Below are positions 32,795 to 43,900 of a stretch of DNA of 64,000 nucleotides, one piece after another. Each line of letters starts with the position of its first letter. Position 1 is the first letter of the stretch. Origin of the DNA: Symsagittifera roscoffensis (Eukaryota > Xenacoelomorpha > Acoela > Convolutidae); assembly GCF_963678635.1 (NCBI RefSeq), contig NC_087067.1, positions 5,870,647 to 5,934,646 of the forward strand, in the 5' to 3' direction. Position numbers and translations under genes: made by a program. Below the pieces are notes generated by a model, which was not told where the DNA came from, did not search any database, and was given only the letters and a program-made list of their open reading frames with translations.

Positions 32795-32807
32795 TGTCCG
32801 GGGAGTA
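32795..32807 (+). promoter_or_regulatory. Polypurine-like tract before the 3' LTR of element B
   Basis: TGTCCGGGGAGTA ends immediately before the LTR TG. It is the expected site for plus-strand priming. Element C has the same CCGGGGAGTA at 56611-56620. The tract is short and contains pyrimidines, unlike a classical PPT. Confidence 0.65.
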
Positions 32808-33727
32808 TGTGACATTCGACCAGAATGGCCAAAATGCAGTCTCTGCAGAATTCGGTATTTTAGCAGCAAGCCTTCCGAATTGGCGATTTAGAACGGATAA
32901 GGACGTTATTTGAACGATTAGCCAAACGGTGAAGGCTAGAAGATTCTGGAATTCTAATTTTTAAAAATTCGAATTATGACGTCATATTTCTGAGAAACGT
33001 CAGAGACGGCCATTTTAGCTAAAATAGCAGAAAGAAACAGAACAACTTTTATCGGCGATTACGAACAGTACGAAATCGAGACTGAAAGACAACAACGAAC
33101 TACCGAACAGCAGAGGACGTTCCGAGTTGCAACTATTGTGCTGTTACAATAGTTGCAAGGCCGTTGCGAACAACGGTGAAGGGTAAAAACCAGCCCTCCG
33201 AGTTAGTGTGAACTCGACATTAAGAAGCTTGATTCACCGGATTCAAGAATCCGGAAGGGTCTCGGGACGTGAACTTTTATGAACTTGTACTGAATTTTAG
33301 CATCTTGTCATGTCCTGACTTGAATTTAACTGATATTTTGATTAGTTTTGACAAGGATGAGGTGCTAGGAGTTGGGGGAAAGGGTTGATCCATCTTCGAT
33401 GGAGATGATGATTTTTATCTACTGAACAAAAACAATAGTAATATGATAAGTAGTAGCCCTGTTTTTAGGAGTGATCTCGTGGTCTGGGGATACAGAGACC
33501 CAGCCATGAGCTCACTAATTTTGCATGTAATTCAGTTAATTTGAGCGTTCTGGTCGAAGCCGGAGAACAGTAACGTTTTTGTCAGCCTGATGTAAGAAAG
33601 ACCACCGAAAAGTACTGGCTTGGTAGAGACGGTGAAAAACATGCAAAGCTCTGTTTAGACGCTAGCCAGTCGTCTTAAGACTTAGTTTTGTTATCCGTCG
33701 ATATGTATCTTCCGGGCGAATGTTACA
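32808..33727 (+). repeat. 3' LTR of element B (920 bp)
   Basis: Direct repeat of 10612-11531. I saw no difference when reading the two side by side, which indicates a recent insertion. Confidence 0.95.
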
Positions 33728-33795
33728 GTAGGGAGCTGACCCTAAGGCTAAAGTTCCAGGATCGAAAAATTCTGGCTAAAACAACAAAGTTTTGA
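33728..33795 (+). pseudogene. Penelope-like element, end of the endonuclease frame
   Basis: Starting with the GTA duplicate, the frame that was interrupted at 10611 resumes as RELTLRLKFQD and stops with TGA at 33793-33795. The SRELTL end fits the usual ending of GIY-YIG tails in such elements. This shows that element B landed in the last codons of this gene. Confidence 0.7.
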
Positions 33796-34518
33796 AACAA
33801 CTTACATGTTAGCATAAAAATTAGCCACAAAACAAAAATGTGAAAATAAAAATGAAGAAAACTCTCAGAAATTTGTGACAAAATGTTTTAAAATGTTACA
33901 TAATAGTTGTTACATAATTTCAGTGATATTTGTTAAGTTTTGATTGGTTGAATTTTCAAAATTTTGAAGTAATGATGTGTGTGACACTTTTTATGATCTT
34001 TGATCATTTTGTACAGATAGTTTAGAATTTTCAAAACATGAAGATGCACAAAATGTGCGAAAACGTTTGTTTGAATATACAATTTTAGCGCATTCTCAAA
34101 AAAACAAAAAGCATCTCTTCATAAAAGAGAAATGAAAGCAACATCATTCTATAGATCATTTGTTTGAATATCTTTTGTTGTTTGTTTTTCTTGAAAAAGT
34201 TTCTTAAGTCCTTCAAAAATAAGAATTATTTGAAGCCGGGTAACAATTCACCGACTTCTTAGAACCAATATTAAAATTGAAAGAAGAGTTGGGTTTTACC
34301 CAAGCAGCCTTGCTGGGGGACTAAGAATTTGAAAGGAGAGGTAGAGTGTAAGATGGGCTAGTGGATAGAGGAAAAATTTTGACCACAAGGCAGAAGATGC
34401 TCTGGATGGACAGGAGCTTCATCTGGAGCTAACCTGTGTTAAATTCGGATGAGACGTTACAGCTATGCTCACTCCAGACGCAATATCATACTAGGAAGGC
34501 ATGGAGTCCATTGATTGG
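33796..34518 (+). other. Flank between elements B and C, probably Penelope 3' region and unknown DNA
   Basis: AT-rich first half (to about 34230) with no gene. The second half (34235-34518) is richer in GC, has short stop-interrupted coding-like stretches and ends at the insertion point of element C. It continues in the same style at 57507. I could not identify it. Confidence 0.5.
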
Positions 34519-34840
34519 TGTGCCAGTCGGTCATATTTGGAAGTTTGACCTTGAGAAGAGCAGAAAACACTTGATTTTGGAGTGAAATTTAAATTTTTAA
34601 AATTTCGAATGGAACATGTCATGCACGATTTTCTCGCGAGAACTGAAAATCAGAAAAAGAAGGAAGAACAATTTTAGAACAATTGCGGGAAAGTTGTCAG
34701 ATAAAAACGAGTGGGAAATTGCTATTCGCAATTTCCATCATAGTGAACAAGAGTAGAGCTGTCCTATCTGAAATAGAAGACAGAGTATTCCCGAGAGAGT
34801 AATTATTCGAACTGGACCAGAGTGAACCTTCGACGGAAAG

Positions 34841-34870
34841 GTGGACAGCTTGAGTGTCCCAATGGTCCAC
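34841..34870 (+). promoter_or_regulatory. LTR hairpin presenting GTGTCCCAA in its loop
   Basis: Stem GTGGAC (34841-34846) with GTCCAC (34865-34870). The 18-base loop contains GTGTCCCAA (34854-34862), the exact complement of TTGGGACAC, the unit string of the minisatellite in the leader of the same element. Confidence 0.55.
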
Positions 34871-35056
34871 ATAAAACTTCGTTCTTGAGTTCAAACTTAC
34901 CCTTACCATTCAAACTGATAAACATTGAACTTATCTAGTTACCTTAGTTAATTCTAGAGTTGCTCACCCATTTAATTACTTCCTGTGCTTGAGCGCATCA
35001 ACATGTGAGTCCTTAATTTAAATTTCTAGAGTGTGTTTTATGATTGTTATGTTGAG

Positions 35057-35115
35057 GTAAGGCGAGTTTTAGGTTGATCCATCTGAAATGGATCAAAGTT
35101 ACACTGTCTAATAAA
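35057..35115 (+). promoter_or_regulatory. Donor-like site, stem-loop and AATAAA in the element C LTR
   Basis: GAG/GTAAGG (GT at 35057-35058) is a good 5' splice site. Then comes a perfect 9-bp stem-loop (35074-35096), then AATAAA (35110-35115). Family 1 has a related GATCCATC hairpin at the same relative place. The 3' LTR copy has AATAAA at 57212-57217, suitable for mRNA end formation. The donor could pair with the acceptor at 47078 if it lies within the transcript; this is inference. Confidence 0.5.
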
Positions 35116-35412
35116 AAGTAACTTAACGGATTGTTCCAACCCGGTTTTTAACGGCGTTCATGTATTTTGGGTATCTAGAGACCTAAGTATGGGGACGTTT
35201 CTAATTCTAGAGTGGGGGGATATTTTGGTAGTAGCCTTAAGCAGTAGCGGGTCGTAGTCTCATGTCACAAGCGAACCGAATTGGCTCCGACTGATTTGAG
35301 GTGGAAAAACACAAGAGATAGTGTCCCTGACTCCCGAGCCAATAGTTATAGGGCCTATTTTTCTTAAGCCTCATGTGTGACTGCAGTAGACGAATGTTAC
35401 ATAGTGTTTTTA

Positions 35413-35429
35413 TGGCGCTCCTGGGTGTT
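35413..35429 (+). other. Primer-binding site of element C
   Basis: TGGCGCTCCTGGGTGTT, the same as in element B, 11 bases after the LTR. The preceding GTTTTTA is conserved too. Confidence 0.65.
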
Positions 35430-36904
35430 TACGACATCAAGACTACGGAGTCGAACCCACTTGAGACAGCTTCGGGCTGAATGCCCATTCTAGAGTACCG
35501 GCGGTACGGTTCGACAGGAACGTGCAAACCTTCCGGTTGTACCGTGATAGCTTTTTAAGAAAACTCGAGAAAATTTCCTGGTACGCTCTCCGAACGAGGC
35601 TTAGCTAACCGAGTAAAGGGGGGCAACTAGGGAGACAAAAACACGAGCAAAAAGACAAAAAGCAAAACAAAAACCAAAAAAGAATAGAAAAAGGAACAAA
35701 AACCATAAAACGAAAAAAGACAGTGACTTTGACACCAGATTAGTTGGATCAAACCTTTATATTAATTAAATAGTATACCCATACTGTTTTACAAGTTCGA
35801 TCGTTTCGATCAACCTAGCAATTTAAACCAGTAAACTGAATAAAGTGCCCGAAGTGGGGCGTCGTCAAGGGTTTTCAGATAGCTTGGAACTCAGCTGGAC
35901 CAATAGGAGACTTGACTGGAAGAGGTGACCAGCCGAGTGGGAAAGTGGTTCAGGGACACTTGAGCTGAACCAATAGGAGACTTGACTGGAAGAGGTGACC
36001 AGCCGAGTGGGAAAGTGGTTCAGGGACACTTGAGCTGAACCAATAGGAGACTGGACTGGAACAGGTGACCAGTCGAGTGGGAAAGCAGCCAAGAAGGATT
36101 TGGCAATTCTCGAGTTCTCAAGTTGGGCAGAACGGGTATCGTTAGAATCCACATTACATTATAGGAGATAAGTGTAAAATTGGATAAGCGAAATCCCCCA
36201 GTTTTGAGGAACGTTTTTACTTGAGCAGGCCTGGAAACAGGTCTACGGTTTTCTCTTGAGAGGTTTAGCACCCGGCGCTTAAAGTAATTTTTAGGCTTAA
36301 GAAGGGGGGCTAGAAAGGGGGGAGGTTAGAAGGGGGACTGGTTAAGTTAGAGGTTGGCGGTTGTAAATTGTAAAAAGGGGGAAATTAGAGTAACTAATTA
36401 GTCGACATCGTTGACTTAGTTACATTAGAAATTAACACGCGTTGGTAATATTAGGTGGAGATCCAAAATTCAACTCGAGTTAAGACTGGTACGCTGGTTG
36501 GTTTGGTAGGGGGGACCGGACATAAACAGCTTTTGTGAAACCCCATAAGATCACTAGTGGGGGGAGGAAAACGCGTGACAATTAGGTACCAGACATTTTT
36601 TTTTCGACGAAAGGTAGACATTGGTCACCTTTGAATTTCAGGTGGGCTCATTTTTCTGTTTTTATTATTTTTCTTACTTAGATTTTTGTTGCATTTTAGT
36701 GAGGATTTGTGTTTGGTTTTATACGTACAGGTGATCACAAGATACCTGCGCACCTACATTGAAATAGAAACAACCAAAAAGAAGAGGGGGGTCAGCATTT
36801 GGCTTTTAAGAGAGGGTTTTTGGGAAAATTTTACTAGAGCTTGAGTGGTGGTACAAGGTACGGTGATTCAAGAAGACACTACAACGAGGAAGACACTCCG
36901 TGAC
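35430..36904 (+). other. Leader of element C, first part, with three 70-bp tandem repeats
   Basis: No gene. From about 35896 to 36105 a 70-bp unit (core CAATAGGAGACT at 35901, 35971 and 36041) is repeated three times, the first two copies nearly identical. The unit contains GGGACACTTGAG. Purine-rich runs of G follow (36300-36560). Nothing else was recognised. Confidence 0.75.
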
Positions 36905-37735
36905 GAGTCTTGGGACAGTACCGAAGAAGTCTTGGGACAGAGCAGTCTTGGGACAGTGGTCTTGGGACAGGGTCTTGGGACAGTGGTCTTGGGACAGGGT
37001 CTTGGGACAGTGGTCTTGGGACAGTGGTCTTGGGACAGTGGTCTTGGGACAGGGTCTTGGGACAGTGGTCTTGGGACGGGGTCTTGGGACAGTGGTCTTG
37101 GGACAAGGGTCTTGGGACAGGGTCTTGGGACAGGGTCTTGGGACAGTGGTCTTGGGACAGGGTCTTGGGACAGGGGTCTTGGGACAGGGGTCTTGGGACA
37201 GTGGTATTGGGACAGGGTCTTGGGACAGTGGTCTTGGGACAGTGGTCTTGGGACAGTGGTCTTGGGACAAGGGTCTTGGGACACTAGTCTTGGGACACTA
37301 GCCTTGGGACACTGGTCTTGGGACACTGGTCTTGGGACAGTAGTCTTGGGACACTAGCCTTGGGACAGTAGTCTTGGGACACCAGCCTTGGGACACTGGT
37401 CTTGGGACACTAGCCTTGGGACAGCAGTCTTGGGACACTAGCCTTGGGACACTAGTCTTGGGACACTAGCCTTGGGACACTGGTCTTGGGACACTACCCT
37501 TGGGACACTAGTCTTGGGACAGTAGTCTTGGGACAGTAGTCTTGGGACACTAGCCTTGGGACACTAGTCTTGGGACACTAGCCTTGGGACACTGGTCTTG
37601 GGACACTACCCTTGGGACACTAGTCTTGGGACAGTAGTCTTGGGACAGTAGTCTTGGGACACTAGCCTTGGGACACTAGTCTTGGGACAGTAGTCTTGGT
37701 ACAAGGGTCTTAGGACACTAGCGGAGAGTACTGTG
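36905..37735 (+). repeat. 14-bp minisatellite CTTGGGACA-N5 in the element C leader
   Basis: About 55-60 tandem units of 13-15 bp share CTTGGGACA. Left units read mostly CTTGGGACAGTGGT or CTTGGGACAGGGT; right units mostly CTTGGGACACTAGT or CTTGGGACACTAGC. A 112-bp (8-unit) higher-order duplication is visible (for example ACACTACCC at 37491 and 37603). Several frames on both strands are open only because the unit lacks stops, so they are not genes. The rest of the leader to 37998 (37736-37998) is AT-rich, with nothing recognised. Confidence 0.95.
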
Positions 37736-37998
37736 ATAGTGACGAATAGTCTTGGGACGGTATAAAAATTGAAGTAGAATCACAACAAGTGTGTCTTAAG
37801 ACAGAATAAGACAAATCGAAATAGGTACGGTTAAGACCAAATTAAGGAAAATTTTTCGGAGGTTTTAGAAAGAGAATTGGATAAGGTTTTTAACAAGTTG
37901 TACAGAATTTGTTACCACAAAAAATATTTTTTTTTACCCTTAGAATAGAATCGTGTATATAATAAAATTGTAAATAAAAGCAGTTGTAAATAGAAATA

Positions 37999-40900
37999 AT
38001 GAGGCGGAGTAGGGTACCGGTGCTCGAAAAAAGGTCAAGTGGATCAAACACGAAATATAATTCATCGCTGCGCGGAACGACATCAACGGGCCCAAAGATA
38101 ACGAAGACGAACTTTTCAGTTAACATGGTCAGCACAAGGAGTACAGCGGAGAACAGGGCGAAAGAGGGCACGGAAGGGGAGCGAGTAGAACCCACCATCG
38201 AGATTGATCTAGAGACACCCGATCAAAGTGTGGATGAAACAAGGAAGATGGCGACAGAGTCAACTCCAATGCCCAATGCAGAGGAACCGAACCAGAAACC
38301 CATAGAGTTCTCACCCATAGATGACGCGGAAGATGCAATAGGCAACACCGAAGAAACGGTGAAAGAAGACTCTCAAGTAAAGAGGACATCTTTTACGGAA
38401 AAATTGGGAATAATGTTCGGAATAAAAACGAAAGAAAACGTGACTGAAGAACCAAAAGCAGAAAGAGCACGAACATTTGGTACAGTGAGCACGAAAACGA
38501 CAGAAACCGGCCAGAATGAGGAACAAGCTAAAGCAGAGGCTACGGCCGAAGAGAAACTCACGGCTGACCATGAAGAGACTACCATTGAGCTGGGCGACTT
38601 GTTGGCGAAATTAAATCAGATCGACAAAAGACTTAAGAACAGTGAAGAAGACAGAGAGGTGATAAAAAAGGAGATAAGATACAACAAGCACGAGTATCTA
38701 GACAGTTATTTTAACCTAGCTAAGGCAACAGAGGAGAGACTCAAGGAAATGTCAGATAAGGTAGAAGCCACCAATGAAGAACGAGAAAAGAACATCAAAA
38801 CAGACATGCAACAGTTGAAGAACCGATATGATGATGTCAACAGCCAATTAGGGAGCCTGGAAAGGAGAATGGACACAATGAGCAAGAGTCAAGCCGAGAG
38901 TTCGTGTGCAATACAGGCGAAGTTGGATGCAATCTTGAGAGGTTCTACTCCACAAGAAAGACCGGCAGCGGATCGTACGCAAAGCACCAGAGTTGACTTT
39001 GTAGAACCACAAAGGAACAAACGGCAATCGACACCGTTGCCCTTAACCAGGGATGCGATAAGCATAGCACCAACAGCTGCGAAAACAATAATGAAGAATG
39101 GAACGTCGAATACAACGACTGCTCCGGGAGATTCAACAGCTAACAGCAACACAGGACCGGATGCTATGACATGGGCCAGCACTTGGGAGATGATGAACAG
39201 GACTCTAGAGGCCTTCGCCACGAGGAACACTGACTCGAGCGACAGGAGAGAGGGAAAATCAAGAAAGACATTCAAGAAGCCAAAAGAATTCAAGGACGAC
39301 TCCGATGGATGCATTGACACTTGGGTGGAAGTGATGAGATTACATCTAGAACAAGACAACTTGAGTGACGAAAGACAAGCATGTACAGCCATACTGAGCA
39401 ACTTGGAAGGAACGGCATTAAAATGCGTGGTCGCAAAGAAGGAGGAAGAACGCGACACCGCGGACAAGATCTTCGAGATATTGCTGAATCGGTTCGGGTC
39501 AGGCATGAAGGGTCACCAAGCGATGATGCGATTTGAAAAGAGAAGGCAGAGGGACGACGAGTCAATAGATCGGTTCCTAGATGACCTCGAGAGCTTGAGA
39601 AGGAGGAGTGACCCAGAGGAGTCGACAAATAGACGGAACTTTAGCATTGCCTCGAAGTTCATCGATGGGGTGAAAAGTGATGACTTAAGGACAATGTTAG
39701 CAACATACTACACATTGTCGAAGGACAGCGCACCCACCCCAGAAGAAATGAGACAGAAATCAAGAGAATACATGCTGATGAAACCTAAGAAGTACTCATA
39801 TTCCGAAAACAGGAACACGCAAGGGGGAAGCCAACCCCAGAGGTCATCATGGTACAAACCTAGAGATGATATGGACAAGCGCAGATCATGCGCGAACTGC
39901 GGGTCAGCGGATCATCATGTGGCTGACTGCACAACGTACAAACAAGGCATGAAGAGCCTAGGTTATGCACCGGATGAAGAGGATATGAGCCAGATGGAGG
40001 AACACGAGTACTATAACGGCTTAATCATCAAGATAGGCGCCAGATGCTTCTTCTGTAACCAGGAGGGGCACTTCAGGATGGATTGTCCCTTGTTCTGGGA
40101 AGCGGTCAAGGACCAGAATCACCCCAAACATAAGTTGGCATTAGCGGCGGTGCAGAATCAGCGGAACAGGCAAAACGAGTTTGAATCTAGGAACTTGGGG
40201 GCACCAAACACCGAATTGCCGACGAAGACAGTGAAAGCTGTGACACATGTTAGCGGTGCGTTAGAGTCCGCGGCCGGAAGCTCTCTAGAGATAAATTATG
40301 AGAAAGCGGCGACGGAAGCAATTGCCAAAGTGAAACAAGATCTGGCTGCGAAAGAAATAGAGCAACGACTAAAGTTGGAGATCGAAAGACAGAATTTTAA
40401 CGGAGCATTAACCGGATCGAACTCAATACCAGAGGCTAGAACGGGCTCAATGAAGACCGGGAATTGTAACACCGTGAAAATGGTGACAGGTAAACCTTTT
40501 GGAATATCGAAAATCGGAGCAAGAATAATGTCGATAATCACAGTGGGCGGACACGAGGTAACCAGAAACTTGAGCGAGCCGAGCGACCAGACGATAATGC
40601 ACATTGACGTGTATGCAGACTACTTGAGTGGAATAAGTCCACAAACGACTTCTAGAGCGCTCAGGGCACTACTCACGAGAGGGGGCAGCAAATCGGTACG
40701 TGTTGATAATAGGTACACTGAAGCTTATGGTCCACACGAGGTCATGCTAAATATAGATGGAATCAACATCTATACCAAGACGATGATAACATGCGACGAA
40801 GACCTAATTGGACAAATCTATGTAGGGAAAGAAGAGTTGAAAGTAAGATCGATCGGACACTGTGCCATGCTTGAAGAAGATGCAATGCACATCGGGACGG

Positions 40901-43900
40901 AAGCAGACGTGACAGGGCACGTGCTAGACATAAATGGCAAAAAGACTCAGTTGCGTGGATTACTTGACACGGGAGCAGTCTTGAGCGTCATACCAATCGA
41001 AACATGGGAAAAGATGGGCTTTGACAAAGGTGACTTGATAGACTCGAGAATACGGCTGTCAGCTGCAAACAAAGGGGCCCTACGGGTGCTGGGCAGGACG
41101 CCGATAATAGCCCTCAATTTGGGGGAACGTAACCTGTGGATGAGCTTCATCGTGGTAGAAAACCTAGATGAATCTGACCAATTCATTTTGGGCAGAGACT
41201 TCATCAGGAATTTCGACGTAACGATTGATCTAAATAATGCAATGTTCAGGATACGGAACCCGGATAGGAGGTACGCAATCAAACCGGTAAATTTAATAAT
41301 GGCGAATGAAAACAAAGCACCGGTATTCTTGAGTAGGAGAGTGAGGTTAAAAGCTAATGAAGCGGCAATCGTAAGCTTGAGGATGAAAAATTATAATGAA
41401 CTAAGTGACAACAAGCAAGTGTGTATAGTTCCGAATCCCAATAGTCAAAGCGCTGCTGTTTTAGGAAGATCATTTTCGATAACGAAGAGCGGCCTCTGCG
41501 TCAGTGTCTTGTTGAATACCCTTGATATACCGATCACGATACAGAGAGGGAGGAAGCTGGGATATGCTTTACCGGTTAAAACTCGATATGAAACAATTGA
41601 AAACTCAAAACAAAATGAAGTTGTTGATTGTCCCAACCACAGGGACAAAATTTGTATCTTGAGACGATTGCAGAGAATAAAAGATTCTTCAGGTCTTATC
41701 AAATCACTTAAGTTTTCGAGCTGTTCGAACTTTCCAGAGCGACCCACACTAGATGAAATGCAAATTGATAAACCGGTTCTGCCGGAGATTGAACATTTAA
41801 GGGGCAAACTGAAAGATGAACAGCTCGAAGCTATCAAGGACGTACTAGAGCGAAACGAGGAGGTCTTTTCAAGGCATAAGGCGGATATCGGGTGTTGTAA
41901 TTTTGTTGAACATGAAATTGAACTTGAGGAAAACGCGGTACCACACAGGGAGGGGGCGAGGCGCATGACCCCACACAAATCGGACGCGTGTAGAAAAGAA
42001 ATCGAAACGTTACTAGAGTATGACATGATAGAACCATCCAAGTCACCGTGGGCGTGTGGAGTAGTGATGGCCAAAAAGAAAGGCGACCAGTTAAGGTTTT
42101 GTTGTGACTTTCGATACCTGAACTCCGTCACGGTGAAGGATGCCTATCCCATACCTAGAATTGATGAGAGCCTCTCGAAGTTAGGTGATGCGAAATTTTT
42201 TACGACTCTTGATTTAGGCTCGGCCTTTTGGCAGGTACCATTAAGGAAGCAAGACAGGGACAAGACAGGGTTCGCCTGCGAGTTGGGTCTGTTTCAATGG
42301 AAACGGATGCCGTTTGGACTCTGCAATGCAACAGCCACGTTTCAGCGGCTGATGGCACACGCGTTGATAGGCGTGACGAAGAAGTACGGCAACCTGGTAA
42401 TGTGCTACGTGGACGACGTGGTAATAGCAACGCCAACACTAGAAGACCACATCGAGAGGCTTGACGAGGTGTTCGCGTGCATGAAAAGATCGGGGCTGAA
42501 GTGTAAACCATCAAAGTGCGAGATACTCAAGGACTCGATCAAATACTTGGGCAGGATGGTAGATAAACACGGTATCAGACCTGACCCAGACGCCGTGGAA
42601 GCAGTCCTAACCTGGAAATCACCAAAGACGGAACACCAGCTGATGAGCTTCCTGGGTTTCGCCAACTATTATAGAGAATTCATCAAGGGATATGCGGACA
42701 AAGTATACCCGATGCAACAATTAATGAGACATAAGGGCAAGAAGTTCACGTGGAACAACGCGGCAGAAGAGTCATTCCAGAGAATAAAGAAAGAGCTGTG
42801 TGAGGCACCAGTACTGGGTATGCCGACTGAGAAAGGGATGTACGTGCTAGACACGGATGCATCAGTAGTCGCTATTTCTGGGATTCTCCATCAAGAACAA
42901 GAATGGAATGGGAAGACAGTCTTGAGACCAATAGCATACGGGAGCAAGGTCCTAAGTGACACAGAAATGAAGTACGGAGCACCGAAAGCAGAGATGTTCG
43001 CGGTGGTCACCTTTGTCGAAAAATACAGAGCATACTTAGGCAGTGAGCCCTTCAAGCTGCGAGTCGACAACCGAGCACTAAGCTGGCTGAAAACGTACTC
43101 AATGGACCAGAGCTATATTGGGAGGTGGATAGTTCGCTTGGATGGATACAACATGATAATTGAGCACAGAACACGAGATAAACATCAAAATGCTGACAGC
43201 TTGAGTAAGAAGACGGAGTTCTACGAGAGGCAAGAACAAAGAGAGGCGGACAGACCTGAGATCAAAGACGGCTTCTCCTTTATGGACAAAGAAACGTACG
43301 ACAGTCTTCCACTCACGAGATGGCTGGACAAATCAGGCAAACCGATTGAAGATCATCCCGAATTGCCGAAAGAGCCTCTTGAAAAGACCATCTTGCAGAG
43401 AAGCAGAGGGATTCCGGTAGGAATAATGCTCAAGTCCAAGATCGTGAGGGAAACACTCAAGGCAAAAGGTTATGATCTCATCCAGGTAGAGGAGGGAACG
43501 GTCCGAATAGATGAAGACTTAATGAGGTTGCTTGAGAAACTATCAGATGACAAGCCCGTGATCCAAGGGAAAGGTCAGAAGGCACCGGAACTAACCATAC
43601 TTCGGAGAGAAGAAACAGTGAACAATACTGACGTCTCAAAAGGAAGCATCACTGATAGCAAGGAAGTTGTGCGATCACTAGTTGAAAAAATCCCCGACAA
43701 AATTCTGGAGCAGACAAAAGTCAGGGATAAGAAAGTAACATTCAGAGAAGAAGTTGAACACCTGGGACTAGATCAAGAGTCCGGGGAGTGGTCCAGATTC
43801 ATGGAAGAAGACGAAACCGGAGAAGGGAAATTGTCCGGGGAGCGTGAAGAATGGGATGAAGACTCGGATGAGAGCAGCGAAGACCAAGACAGTCTATGCA

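Larger units (their letters stand above)
10612..33727 (+). mobile_element. Element B: 23.1-kb LTR retrotransposon, family 1, with internal deletion
   Basis: This is a full LTR-to-LTR insertion of 23,116 bp. Its order is 5' LTR, primer-binding site, 3-kb leader, Gag, Pol, spacer, ORF2, 3' UTR, purine tract, 3' LTR. The two 920-bp LTRs read as identical, so the insertion is recent. Yet it is defective: about 1.5 kb covering the protease and the start of the reverse transcriptase is missing, and ORF2 has a 4-base insertion. It probably moved using proteins of an intact relative, or was damaged during reverse transcription. It lies inside the endonuclease frame of a Penelope-like element. Confidence 0.95.
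34519..35401 (+). repeat. 5' LTR of element C (883 bp)
   Basis: Begins TGTGCCAG and ends TGTTACA, and repeats at 56621-57503. Contains the 9-bp hairpin GGAAATTGC/GCAATTTCC (34714-34736), the hairpin GTGGAC/GTCCAC (34841-34870), a donor-like GAG/GTAAGG with GT at 35057, the hairpin TTGATCCAT/ATGGATCAA (35074-35096) and AATAAA at 35110-35115. The closing part resembles the family-1 LTR (GACGAATGTTACA-type end). Confidence 0.95.

Noticed and set aside
36806-37357. Several long open frames on both strands over the minisatellite
   Set aside because: They are translations of a 14-bp repeat without stop codons; composition is a pure short-unit repeat and no start or homology supports a gene.
36905-37735. 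CRISPR-like array
   Set aside because: Units are contiguous 13-15 bp without unique spacers, in a eukaryotic retroelement leader.
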